This document shows, one piece after another, positions 7,438-15,355 of a DNA stretch of 23,346 nt. Every line of letters begins with the position of its first letter. Within the stretch, counting starts at the first letter, position 1. Below the pieces are notes generated by a model that did no database searches, was not told the origin of the DNA, and was given only the letters and a program-made list of their open reading frames with translations. The DNA is from Pseudomonadota bacterium (GTDB lineage Bacteria; Pseudomonadota; Alphaproteobacteria; Rhizobiales; Hyphomicrobiaceae), in the NCBI GenBank assembly GCA_021816505.1, contig JAKAXS010000004.1:1-23346 (forward strand), in the 5' to 3' direction. The position numbers were made by a program, and so were the translations under genes.

Positions 7438-7443
7438 GCGCCG

Positions 7444-7452
7444 ATTATAGCA
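7444..7452 (-). promoter_or_regulatory. Extended -10 promoter of the Uma2 gene (leaderless RNA predicted)
   Basis: On the minus strand TGCTATAAT is a perfect extended -10 element (TG-N-TATAAT). The A of the ATG start codon is exactly the seventh base downstream, the normal start point of transcription. No purine-rich ribosome binding site fits in between. The -35 region is not consensus, as is usual for extended -10 promoters. Confidence 0.6.
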
Positions 7453-7468
7453 CCGCCCGGCAACTCGC

Positions 7469-7819
7469 CTACCGGGGTTTCTTGTCCTTGGTTTCCTTGG
7501 CCGGCTTGGCTTCGGCCGCGTCGAGGATGGCTTTCATCAGGCCGGGGAAGCGCTTGGAAAGCTCCTCGCATCGGGTCGCGTTCACGACCTCCACGCCACG
7601 GCGCTCGGACCGGATGAGGCCCGCCTCGCGCAGGATCTGATAATGGTGCGAGATGCTCGACTTCGGAATGTCGGCCGGCGCCGCGGACTGGCAGTTGAGC
7701 GGACAGCCTTCGGCGCGGAGCTTGCGCAGGATATCGAGACGCACGGGGTCTGAAAGGGCGTAGAGCACGCCCTCGAGGGTGACATCCGACATGGCGGGGT
7801 GGACGAATGGTCGTTGCAT
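7469..7819 (-). CDS. ArsR/SmtB-type winged-helix transcriptional regulator
   Basis: A 116-residue DNA-binding repressor of ArsR type. It has the ALSDPVRLDILRKL helix typical of the family (about 21-34), a recognition helix in IPKSSISHHYQILREAGLI (51-69) and a wing RSERRGVEVVN (70-80). The metal-binding ELCxCDL motif of ArsR/SmtB sensors is absent. Two Cys in GCPLNC (39 and 43) sit just before the recognition helix and could sense thiol-reactive compounds, which is inference only. A Lys-rich tail closes the protein. It is transcribed away from the SDR gene across an interlaced palindrome at 7854-7880, which is the expected layout of an autoregulated repressor that also controls its neighbour. 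The start could also be ATG 7792; GGTGG before 7819 favours the longer form. Confidence 0.88.
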   Translation of the reverse strand: MQRPFVHPAMSDVTLEGVLYALSDPVRLDILRKLRAEGCPLNCQSAAPADIPKSSISHHYQILREAGLIRSERRGVEVVNATRCEELSKRFPGLMKAILDAAEAKPAKETKDKKPR

Positions 7820-7853
7820 GCCACCAATATGCGCAGCGTGCGGCGTGATTTCA

Positions 7854-7880
7854 ATAGTTCGATACTCTTGAACTATCGAA
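7854..7880. promoter_or_regulatory. Interlaced palindromic operator between ArsR and SDR genes
   Basis: Two perfect inverted repeats overlap in 27 bases: ATAGTTC-N9-GAACTAT (7854-7876) and TTCGATA-N9-TATCGAA (7858-7880). Both have the same 16-base period. The site lies 34 bases before the ArsR start and 82 bases before the SDR start, suiting repression of both divergent promoters. Confidence 0.75.
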
Positions 7881-7962
7881 TAGCATGCCTATCTCCGGTA
7901 GGTCGCCGCGAGGCTACCCGCCTTACGGCCAGCAAACATACGCCAGCAGATGGAGACACGTC

Positions 7963-8736
7963 ATGTCAAAGCCTCTTGAAGGCAAGGTCGCTCTCGTTAC
8001 GGGCGGCAGCCGCGGCATCGGCCGCGCGATTGCGCAAAAGCTCGCCGAGGACGGCGCAACCGTAGCCGTGCACTACGGCCGCAACGGGAAATCCGCCGAG
8101 GAGGCTGTCGCTGCGATAAAAGCCAAGGGCGGCAAGGCCTTTGCAATCGGCGCCGACCTGACGGCGAAGGATGCCGCGCAGAAACTGTTCGCCGCTTTCG
8201 ATGCCGAGGGCAAGAAAGCTGGCGGCAACGGCAAGTTCGACATCCTCGTCAACAACGCAGGCATCGCTCCGCTGGTCGGATTTGCGGAGACGACCGAGGC
8301 GCAATTGGACGAACTGCTCGCCGTCAACGTGCGCGCGCCGTTCTTCATCGCGCAGGAGGCGCTCAAGCGGCTGAACGACGGCGGCCGCATCGTCAATCTG
8401 TCGAGCGTCGTCGCGCGCCTGCCGGCCAAGGGCTTGGCCGCGTACTCGCTGACGAAGCCCGCGATCGACAGTCTGACGAAGTCGTTGGCGTTCGATCTCG
8501 GCACGCGCAACATCAACGTCAATGCCGTCGCGCCGGGCGTTATTCAGACGGACATGACGGCCGCTTTCACGGGCTCGAAAGAGGCTGATGAGGGCGTCAT
8601 GTCGGGCCAAGCGCTGAAGCGCATCGGCCAGGGTGACGACATCGCCGACGTCGTGGCCTTCCTTGCCGGACCCGGCGCGCGGTGGATCACCGGCCAGACC
8701 ATCGAAGTCTCGGGCGGCACGACCATCACCTTGTGA
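7963..8736 (+). CDS. Short-chain dehydrogenase/reductase (SDR), classical type
   Basis: A 257-residue NAD(P)-dependent oxidoreductase. The Rossmann cofactor motif TGGSRGIG lies at 13-20, NNAG at 97-100, the catalytic Ser in NLSS (147-148), and the YxxxK pair Tyr161/Lys165 in AAYSLTK. The family-typical NAVAPGVIQTDM follows at about 187-198, and the C-terminal ITGQTIEVSGG closes the fold. The Arg after TGGS and HYGRN near 37-41 suggest a preference for NADP, which is inference. The substrate is unknown. I use ATG 7963 because homology begins right there and a GGAG lies upstream; the longer frame to 7885 enters the operator region. It is divergently paired with an ArsR regulator and probably induced when that repressor is released. 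Confidence 0.92.
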   Translation: MSKPLEGKVALVTGGSRGIGRAIAQKLAEDGATVAVHYGRNGKSAEEAVAAIKAKGGKAFAIGADLTAKDAAQKLFAAFDAEGKKAGGNGKFDILVNNAGIAPLVGFAETTEAQLDELLAVNVRAPFFIAQEALKRLNDGGRIVNLSSVVARLPAKGLAAYSLTKPAIDSLTKSLAFDLGTRNINVNAVAPGVIQTDMTAAFTGSKEADEGVMSGQALKRIGQGDDIADVVAFLAGPGARWITGQTIEVSGGTTITL

Positions 8737-8840
8737 GACGGGTCACGTCGTGCGCGGGGGACTTCGCCGCCTAGTAATGAGCGAACTTGAAATTGGGTGA
8801 AATCGCCGGCCGATGCCGGTCACGTTAGAAGGAGGGCTCG

Positions 8841-8978
8841 ATGTGGAGATTGATTGACGTGCTTTCGCGACTCCGCGGGCGCTCCAATCGGAAGGCTTCC
8901 TCGGCGGCGCGGCTTACGTCTGCGCCGCCCCCAGAGGGCGATGGGACTGCAAAGACCCAGGGCGCACGGTGGGGCTAG
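8841..8978 (+). CDS. Possible small basic protein, 45 residues
   Basis: An ATG frame of 45 codons preceded by one of the strongest ribosome binding sites in the window (AGAAGGAGG at 8827-8835, 5 bases before the ATG). The start of the protein, MWRLIDVLSRLRGRSNRK, could be a short amphipathic basic helix, and the rest is Ala/Pro/Gly-rich. The stop lies 3 bases before the stop of ligA, which runs the other way, so the genes are tightly convergent. I do not recognise it, and 45 open codons can occur by chance at this base composition; the ribosome binding site is the main argument. Confidence 0.4.
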   Translation: MWRLIDVLSRLRGRSNRKASSAARLTSAPPPEGDGTAKTQGARWG

Positions 8979-8981
8979 ACC

Positions 8982-11150
8982 CTACGTCTGCGCGATGAGG
9001 GCGAGCCATTCGTCCTCGGTCAACACGGTGACGCCGGCTTCACGGGCTTTCGCGAGCTTGGAGCCGGCGTCTGCACCGGCCACCAGGTAGTCCGTCTTGC
9101 CGGAGATGGAGCCTGAAACCTTGGCGCCTAGGCGCTCGGCGGTCGCCTTGGCTTCGTTGCGCGAAAACTTCTCCAGCGTGCCGGTGAATACCACCGTCTT
9201 GCCCGTCACTGGCGATGCCGTCGTCGCGACGCGCTCGAACGGCGTGACTGTTACGTGGCGCAACAGTTCCGCGACGATCTCCGTGTTGTGCGGCTCCTTG
9301 AAGAACTCGATCAACGCATCGACCACGGTCGTGCCGATGCCGTCGATGTCGTCGATGTCCTGATAGGCCGTGCTGCCGGCGCCACCCGCAACAGCCGCCG
9401 AGACCGCAGCGTGGAACGCGTCCCATGTCAGATAGGCTTTCGCCAGATCCTTCGACGTGCCTTCGCCCACGTGGCGGATGCCGAGCGCGAACAGGAAGCG
9501 CTGCAGGCCTATGGTGCGGCGGGCATCGATCGCGGCGAACAGCTTTTCGATGGACCGCTTGCCGTAGCCCTTCTGCTCCTGAAGCGCCGGGAACTCCTGC
9601 CCGTTGCGTGTTTCGAGCGTGAAGATGTCGGCCGGCGTGCGCAGTTTCTGGTCGCCATAGAACTGCTCGATCTTCTCATCGCCCAGGCCCTCGATGTCGA
9701 AGGCAAGGCGCGAGACGAAATGCTTGAGCCGTTCCTTGGCCTGCGCCGGGCAGATGAGGCCACCGGTGCAGCGACGCACGACGCCGCCGGCGGAGGCCTC
9801 GTCGCCATCAGCCTCGCGCACGGCGTGGCTGCCGCAGATCGGGCAGGTCTTTGGGAATTCGTAGGGCGTGGCGTCTTTCGGGCGCTTGTCGAGTACGGGG
9901 CCGACGACCTGCGGAATGACGTCGCCCGCGCGCTGCACGATCACGGTGTCGCCGACGCGGACGTCCTTGCGGCGGATCTCGTCTTCATTGTGCAGCGTGG
10001 CGTTGGTGACGACGACGCCGCCGACATTGACCGGCTGCAGCCGCGCCACGGGCGTCAGCGATCCGGTGCGGCCAACTTGGATCTCGATGCCGCGCAGAAC
10101 CGTGGTGGCCTGCTCGGCGGCGAACTTGTGCGCGATCGCCCAACGCGGCGAGCGCGAGACGAAGCCGAGACGATCCTGCAGATCGAGGCGGTTCACCTTG
10201 TAGACGACACCGTCGATGTCGTAGCCGAGTGTGGAGCGCTTTTCTGCGATGCCGCCGTAGTACGCGATCAGCTCTTGCGCGCTGGACACCGTCTGCGTCA
10301 GTGGATTGACAGGAAGGCCCCAGCGTTTGAAGGCAGCGACGACGCCTGCCTGCGTGGCGGCGGGCAATGCGCTCACCTCACCCCAGGTGTAGGCGAAAAA
10401 CTGCAGCGGACGCGACGCGGTGATGGTGGCATCGAGCTGCCGCAGCGAACCGGCGGCCGCGTTGCGCGGGTTGGCGAACACCTTTGCCCCGGCAGCGGCC
10501 TGCGCCTCGTTGAGCTTGGCGAAATCGGCGTGGCGATAATAGATCTCGCCGCGCACTTCCATCACCGCGGGCACGTCCTTGCCCTTCAGCACTTTCGGGA
10601 TCGACTTGATGGTCGACACGTTGCGGGTGACGTTCTCGCCTTCTGCGCCGTCTCCGCGCGTGGCCGCCTCGACGAACACGCCGTTCTCGTAGCGCAGCGC
10701 TATCGAAAGGCCGTCGATTTTCGGTTCAGCCGTGAATTCGAGCGGATCATCGGCCACCAAGCCGAGAAAGCGGCGCACACGGGCGACGAAATCCGTGACG
10801 TCCTCATCGCTGAAGGCATTGCCGAGCGAGAGCATCGGCACGCGGTGCGTGACCTTGCCGAACGCGGCGACAGGCGTCGCGCCGACGCGGTCGCTCGGGC
10901 TTTCGGAAAGCTTGAGATCGGGGAAGCGAGCTTCAAGCGCCGCATTGCGCTGACGCAGAGCATCGTAGTCCGCGTCGCTGATTTCCGGGGCGTCGTTCTG
11001 ATAGTAGAGCGCGTCATGCCGCGCGATTTCCGCCGCGAGCCGTTTCAGCTCGGCTTCGGCTTCCGGCTTGGACAGCGCATCGGCCGGCGCATGCGCGGAC
11101 GACTGCGCTTTGCTGACCGATGTGGAAGGGACTTTCTTCTTGCTAGCCAT
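8982..11150 (-). CDS. ligA: NAD-dependent DNA ligase LigA
   Basis: LigA seals nicks in DNA during replication and repair using NAD+. The 722-residue length is standard for Alphaproteobacteria. The order of domains is complete: a short Ser/Lys/Ala-rich extension (1-27), domain Ia with HDALYY, then the adenylation domain with the active-site Lys144 in EPKIDG. The OB fold follows, then a four-Cys zinc finger (Cys436, 439, 461, 467, with an insertion between the pairs), helix-hairpin-helix repeats (about 485-620), and a C-terminal BRCT domain (about 645-722) with VTGKTVVFTGTL. It starts 20 bases after bamD with no clear ribosome binding site, so it may depend on translation of bamD. In related genomes recN usually lies between bamD and ligA; it is absent here. 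Confidence 0.97.
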   Translation of the reverse strand: MASKKKVPSTSVSKAQSSAHAPADALSKPEAEAELKRLAAEIARHDALYYQNDAPEISDADYDALRQRNAALEARFPDLKLSESPSDRVGATPVAAFGKVTHRVPMLSLGNAFSDEDVTDFVARVRRFLGLVADDPLEFTAEPKIDGLSIALRYENGVFVEAATRGDGAEGENVTRNVSTIKSIPKVLKGKDVPAVMEVRGEIYYRHADFAKLNEAQAAAGAKVFANPRNAAAGSLRQLDATITASRPLQFFAYTWGEVSALPAATQAGVVAAFKRWGLPVNPLTQTVSSAQELIAYYGGIAEKRSTLGYDIDGVVYKVNRLDLQDRLGFVSRSPRWAIAHKFAAEQATTVLRGIEIQVGRTGSLTPVARLQPVNVGGVVVTNATLHNEDEIRRKDVRVGDTVIVQRAGDVIPQVVGPVLDKRPKDATPYEFPKTCPICGSHAVREADGDEASAGGVVRRCTGGLICPAQAKERLKHFVSRLAFDIEGLGDEKIEQFYGDQKLRTPADIFTLETRNGQEFPALQEQKGYGKRSIEKLFAAIDARRTIGLQRFLFALGIRHVGEGTSKDLAKAYLTWDAFHAAVSAAVAGGAGSTAYQDIDDIDGIGTTVVDALIEFFKEPHNTEIVAELLRHVTVTPFERVATTASPVTGKTVVFTGTLEKFSRNEAKATAERLGAKVSGSISGKTDYLVAGADAGSKLAKAREAGVTVLTEDEWLALIAQT

Positions 11151-11170
11151 CGCAGGCGCTCAGCCCGCCG

Positions 11171-12064
11171 TCAGCCGGCGCTCGGGCCGCCGAGCGAGAA
11201 CTTCGGGACGGCCTTCCAGGCTTTGGTCATCCAGCTGTCGCCGTCGGCGTTGGGCGAAAGGCCGTTCGACTGAACGAGGGCGTAGGCGTCCTTGTACCAC
11301 TTCGACTGCGGGAAGTTGTGGCCCAGCACGGCGGCGGCCGTCTGAGCCTCGTTGTTGATGCCCAGCGTGAGGTAGCATTCGGTCAAACGGTACAGCGCCT
11401 CTTCGACGTGGCGCGTCGTCTGATATTCGGCCACCACGGTCTTGAAGCGGTTGATCGCCGCGACGTAGTTCTTCTTCTCCAGATAGTAGCGGCCCACTTC
11501 CATCTCGGACGCCGCGAGGTTGTCCTCGGCGATGCGGATGCGATTGTCGGCGTCCTTGGCGTACTGGCTGTCCGGATAGCGCTGCTTCAGGATCTTCAGC
11601 TGCTCGAGCGCTTTGCGCGTCGGCGCCTGATCGCGGTTGGGCGTCTTGATGTCGTCGAAGTAGGCCGAGGCGATGATGTGATGCGCGAGTGGCGCATCCT
11701 TCGTGCCTGGATGCATGGTCGTGTAGCGCTCGGCCGAGGCGATGGCCTCGGGCATCTTGCCGGCCTTGTAGTAGGCGAACGCAGCCAGCACGACGGCGCG
11801 GCGCGCTTCAGGCGCATAGGGATGCGAGCGATCGAGGTCTTCGAATTTCTTCGCCGCGTCTTCGAACTTGCCGCGGCTCATGAGGCTGTCGGCCTCGGCG
11901 TACATCTTCTCGGGCGGATCGGTCGACAGCATGCTCTGCATGTCGCTGGAGGAGCCCCCACAGGCTGCGAGCACCGCCGCTATGCCGAGCAGCAGCGCGA
12001 CCGTAAGGCCCTTCACCGAGGCTGCAATGATATTTTGGCCGCCCATCCCTGCCCCAGATCTCAT
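11171..12064 (-). CDS. bamD: Outer-membrane assembly lipoprotein BamD (ComL)
   Basis: BamD is the essential lipoprotein partner of BamA in the complex that inserts beta-barrel proteins into the outer membrane. The protein has a hydrophobic signal with lipobox LAAC, putting the lipidated Cys at about residue 35, followed by GGSSSDM. The mature part is a run of TPR-like helical hairpins: YAEADSLMSRGKFEDAAKKFEDL, RRAVVLAAFAYYKAG, YPDSQYAKDADNRIR and EMEVGRYYLEKKNY. The signature phrasing of the BamD family is clear. ATG 12064 and ATG 12046 are both possible starts and the frame opens at 12109; all keep the signal peptide. It is the gene after lpxC, but a terminator lies between them, so it probably has its own promoter within 12065-12290, which I could not pinpoint. 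Confidence 0.95.
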   Translation of the reverse strand: MRSGAGMGGQNIIAASVKGLTVALLLGIAAVLAACGGSSSDMQSMLSTDPPEKMYAEADSLMSRGKFEDAAKKFEDLDRSHPYAPEARRAVVLAAFAYYKAGKMPEAIASAERYTTMHPGTKDAPLAHHIIASAYFDDIKTPNRDQAPTRKALEQLKILKQRYPDSQYAKDADNRIRIAEDNLAASEMEVGRYYLEKKNYVAAINRFKTVVAEYQTTRHVEEALYRLTECYLTLGINNEAQTAAAVLGHNFPQSKWYKDAYALVQSNGLSPNADGDSWMTKAWKAVPKFSLGGPSAG

Positions 12065-12291
12065 CCCAGCGCGTTCCCCCGCGCCACTTGCTGGATCTTG
12101 TCGTAGCACAGCTTCTAGCTAGCACACGAGTCGCGTGCCGGGTAACCGGCAACTGCCGCAAGTCACAGCGTCGTTCGAGGATTTAGCGGGTACGCCCGGA
12201 ATGTGTTTGATCTGCGGCCGGAACACGAGGCGGAGGCGCTAAGCCCTTGATCTGTGGCCCATCGCACACGGTTAAGCCGTTGGCGTGGCGC

Positions 12292-12321
12292 AAAAGTAAA
12301 CGGGCGCCTCTCGGCACCCGT
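12292..12321 (-). terminator. Intrinsic terminator after lpxC
   Basis: On the minus strand ACGGGTGCC (12321-12313), loop GAGA, GGCGCCCGT (12308-12300), a 9-pair stem with one G-U, followed by TTACTTTT. It lies 27 bases after the lpxC stop codon and separates lpxC from bamD. Confidence 0.85.
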
Positions 12322-12348
12322 AGGAGTCTAGGAGAAGGTCGTTCGATC

Positions 12349-13290
12349 TTACTCGGCGGCGGCTGCAGCTGCCAGTTCGAGGGCAGGCGGCGTGACCGCG
12401 CGGACGCGGGGAGCCTGAGCGATCGTCCAGGCGCTGGTGTCGGCCAGAAGGGCTTTCAGGACCAGCGAATTGAGACGATGACCGCCACGTACGGAGCGGA
12501 AGGCGCCGAGGATCGGGTAGCCGGCCAGCGAAAGGTCGCCGACGGCGTCCAGCATCTTGTGGCGCACGAATTCGAAAGGATCGCGCAGGCCTTCGCGGTT
12601 CATGACGCGGCCTTCGCCGATGGCGACGGTGTTGGTGAGGTTGGCACCCAGTGCCAGGCCGGCCTTCCAGAGGCGCTCCACGTCCGACATGAAGCCGAAG
12701 GTGCGGGCATGGGCCAGCTCGTTGCGGAACACGCCGGGGCTCATTTCGTAGGCCAGGCGCTGACGGCCGATGACAGCCGCGTCGAAATCGATTTCTACGT
12801 CCAGGTGGAAGCCGGAATTGTGCGGGGTCAGTTCGCCCCAGCAATCGCCTTCGTGAACGACGACGGGCTTCAGAACCTTGAGGTATTTGCGGGGGGTGCG
12901 GAGTTCCTTGAGGCCGACTTCGTCGATCGCGTCGACGAAAACCGTGGAACTGCCGTCCATGATGGGGACTTCTTTGCCGTCGATCTCGATCAGGCAGTTG
13001 TCTACCGAGAGACCGCGGAGGGCGGCGAGAAGGTGCTCAACGGTGCCGACCGTGACGCCGTTTTCGTCGCCGATGACGGTGCAGAGCGTAAGGTTCTTGA
13101 CGTTCTCGTGGCTGGCGAGGATGTCGGCGATCTGGCGACCGCCTTTCATGACACAGAAGCGGAGGCCGGTATCTGCCTCGGCCGGGTGAAGGATCACGGT
13201 AACCGGTGCACCACTGTGCACGCCCGTACCCTTCAGTTCTATTTCGCGAGCGATTGTCGTCTGCCTCGCGCCGATAAATCGGTTAGACAT
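12349..13290 (-). CDS. lpxC: UDP-3-O-acyl-N-acetylglucosamine deacetylase LpxC
   Basis: LpxC is the zinc amidase that performs the committed step of lipid A synthesis in the cytoplasm. The 313-residue length is typical. Expected active-site residues are present: Glu85-His86 in TVEHLLAAL (general base and zinc ligand), His244 and Asp248 in HKMLDAVGDL (zinc ligands), and His271 in RGGHRLN. The N-terminal QTTIAREIELKGTGVHSG is the family opening. The C-terminal ~25 residues are an Ala-rich tail. The start ATG follows GAGGGA. It is transcribed away from an intergenic region of 258 bases behind ftsZ and ends at a good terminator, so it is likely a single-gene transcript or a tail of the division operon. 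Confidence 0.97.
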   Translation of the reverse strand: MSNRFIGARQTTIAREIELKGTGVHSGAPVTVILHPAEADTGLRFCVMKGGRQIADILASHENVKNLTLCTVIGDENGVTVGTVEHLLAALRGLSVDNCLIEIDGKEVPIMDGSSTVFVDAIDEVGLKELRTPRKYLKVLKPVVVHEGDCWGELTPHNSGFHLDVEIDFDAAVIGRQRLAYEMSPGVFRNELAHARTFGFMSDVERLWKAGLALGANLTNTVAIGEGRVMNREGLRDPFEFVRHKMLDAVGDLSLAGYPILGAFRSVRGGHRLNSLVLKALLADTSAWTIAQAPRVRAVTPPALELAAAAAAE

Positions 13291-13548
13291 TCTGCGTCGT
13301 CCCTCGATCCAATTGGCGGGCCACGTTCCCCGTTCGATTGTGGCCAGCCCCCCCGGAAGTCTTTACGTCTTACGCGATTGTCCCGAACCATCCTTTTGCT
13401 GCCAACCCTGCGGAACCATTTGGTATGCCGCCCAGGCCGGTAGGACTCAATTTACGATAAGGAACGGTAACCCCGGGGTGGGGTAGCGACAAATCACGCT
13501 TCCTTACATTGTGTTACGGAGGTGGCGAATTGGTTCCAAACTTCGCCG
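13291..13548. other. Intergenic region between ftsZ and lpxC
   Basis: No reading frame or RNA gene seen. On the minus strand it must hold the end of the ftsZ transcript and probably the lpxC promoter. TTGTCG (13496-13491), 17 bases, TACCGT is one weak promoter candidate; the spacer contains an ACCCC/GGGGT inverted repeat. No clear terminator follows ftsZ, so read-through into lpxC is possible. Confidence 0.3.
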
Positions 13549-15309
13549 CTATTTCCTCTCGCGGCTAATGAATACGGGCAGTTCAGCCTCCTCCTCGGAG
13601 GTGGCGCGATCATGGATCGAGCGCTCGGAATTACGATAGGTCTGCCCGGGAAGGCTCGGATCGTACTCTTCGCCGGCGTGATCGTGCTCACCCGAATCAC
13701 GACGACCGAGCCGCGCCAGGCGCTCAAACAGGCTGCGGCGGCGGGTCGGCTGGCCGTATTCCTGGTTCGATCCTTCCGAGTTGTAACCACCGTTCGCCTT
13801 GGCGTGATACTCGCGCTGCGCCAACGGCGGGAAATCGGAAACCTCCGGCATGCGACGACCTTCGCGGCCGCGCCGCACGTCGACCGGTGGGGCCGGGATG
13901 AAGGCATTCGAGCCGCCGCGGTCCTGGCGCTGCTGCGGGGGGCGCCAGCCGCCGTTCGGCGCGGTAGGCGTCAGATGCGCGGGCGGCCCTTCCTCGATCG
14001 TGACTTGCCCAGCCGGTGCGCGGCCGGGATCCGACGACATGCCACGCCAATGGGGCTGGCTGGGAGCGGGCGCATACGGTGGCGCGCCGACGTCGCTGTC
14101 GTCCTCGCCATACTGGAGGGCCTCCGACAGGCGGCGCTGCATGTCGTGGCCACCTTCGTCGCGGCGTGGCGCCATGTGCGCAGACTGCGAATGTTGTGAG
14201 TGAGCGGATGCCTGTCCGGCGTACGCCGCCGGTTGCCCCGACGATTGCGGCATCGGCTGCGGCGGACGATTGTCGCGCGGCTCGATCCTGACGCCGGACT
14301 GCGTCGCGTAACCCTGGTTTGCCGCCGCTTGCGCGGCCGGCACGATCCGCGCCATGCCCGAGGCGACGATCGAAACGCGGACCTTGTCGCCCAGCGCCTC
14401 GTCGAACGTGGCGCCGACGATGATGTTGGCCTCGGGATCGACTTCCTCGCGAACGCGGCTCGCGGCCTCGTCCACTTCGAACAACGTCATGTTGGCGCCG
14501 CCCGTGATCGAGAGCAGCAAGCCCTTGGCACCTTGCAGGCAGACATCGTCGAGCAGCGGGTTCGAAATCGCTTCTTCCGCGGCTTCGATGGCGCGGCGTT
14601 CGCCCGTGGCCTCGCCCGTCCCCATCATCGCGGTGCCCATGCCGCTCATCACGGTGCGTACATCCGCGAAGTCGAGGTTGATCAAACCTTCCTTGACGAT
14701 GAGATCGACGATACAGGCGACGCCGGAGTAAAGCACCTGGTCGGCCAGCACGAACGCTTCGGCAAACGTCGTCTTGTTGTTGGCGATGCGGAACAGGTTC
14801 TGATTGGGGATGACGATCAGCGTATCGACGTACTTACGCAGTTCCTCGATGCCGGTTTCGGCAATGCGCAGGCGGCGCGCGCCTTCGAACTGAAACGGCT
14901 TGGTCACCACGCCGACGGTGAGGATGCCCTGCTCCTTCGCGGCGCGCGCGATGACCGCGGCAGCGCCGGTTCCCGTTCCGCCGCCCATGCCGGCGGCGAT
15001 GAATACCATGTGCGAGCCGGCCACCTGCTTGCGCAGCTCTTCCATCGCTTCTTCGGCCGCGGCCTCGCCGATCTCGGGACGTGAGCCGGCACCGAGCCCC
15101 TCGGTCAGGTTCGTGCCCAGCTGAATGCGATGTTCCGCGCTCGAGGCCATCAGAGCCTGCGCGTCGGTGTTGGCGACCACGAAGTCCACGCCGGACAAGC
15201 CGGCTGCGATCATGTTGTTGATGGCGTTGCAGCCCGCACCGCCGACGCCGACCACCGTCAGTCGGGGCTTCAGGTCGGCAAGCTTGGCCATGCCTTCGGA
15301 GGTGCTCAT
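13549..15309 (-). CDS. ftsZ: Cell division protein FtsZ, long-tailed form
   Basis: FtsZ is the tubulin-like GTPase that polymerises into the division ring. The 586 residues comprise a complete GTPase core (about 15-325) and a long tail. The core shows GVGGAGCNAI (21-30), the tubulin signature GGGTGTG (109-115) and the T7 loop NLDFADVRT (211-219). The tail (about 330-570) is a low-complexity linker rich in Gln, Pro, Gly, Arg and His, as in other Hyphomicrobiales; escherichial FtsZ is near 383 residues. The extreme C-terminus reads AELPVFISRERK, which departs from the usual IPxFLRRQ peptide that binds FtsA and other partners. It follows ftsA by 46 bases and closes the ddl-ftsQ-ftsA-ftsZ cluster. 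A GGGGA site precedes the ATG. Confidence 0.97.
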   Translation of the reverse strand: MSTSEGMAKLADLKPRLTVVGVGGAGCNAINNMIAAGLSGVDFVVANTDAQALMASSAEHRIQLGTNLTEGLGAGSRPEIGEAAAEEAMEELRKQVAGSHMVFIAAGMGGGTGTGAAAVIARAAKEQGILTVGVVTKPFQFEGARRLRIAETGIEELRKYVDTLIVIPNQNLFRIANNKTTFAEAFVLADQVLYSGVACIVDLIVKEGLINLDFADVRTVMSGMGTAMMGTGEATGERRAIEAAEEAISNPLLDDVCLQGAKGLLLSITGGANMTLFEVDEAASRVREEVDPEANIIVGATFDEALGDKVRVSIVASGMARIVPAAQAAANQGYATQSGVRIEPRDNRPPQPMPQSSGQPAAYAGQASAHSQHSQSAHMAPRRDEGGHDMQRRLSEALQYGEDDSDVGAPPYAPAPSQPHWRGMSSDPGRAPAGQVTIEEGPPAHLTPTAPNGGWRPPQQRQDRGGSNAFIPAPPVDVRRGREGRRMPEVSDFPPLAQREYHAKANGGYNSEGSNQEYGQPTRRRSLFERLARLGRRDSGEHDHAGEEYDPSLPGQTYRNSERSIHDRATSEEEAELPVFISRERK

Positions 15310-15355
15310 GTCGTCCCCGCTGACCGGCGCGAATGTGCACCGGCGCCGCTTCTAA

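Noticed and set aside
9255..11273. 672-codon open frame on the plus strand opposite ligA
   Set aside because: It lies wholly over a clear LigA gene on the other strand, has no recognisable domain and a composition typical of antisense frames in GC-rich DNA.
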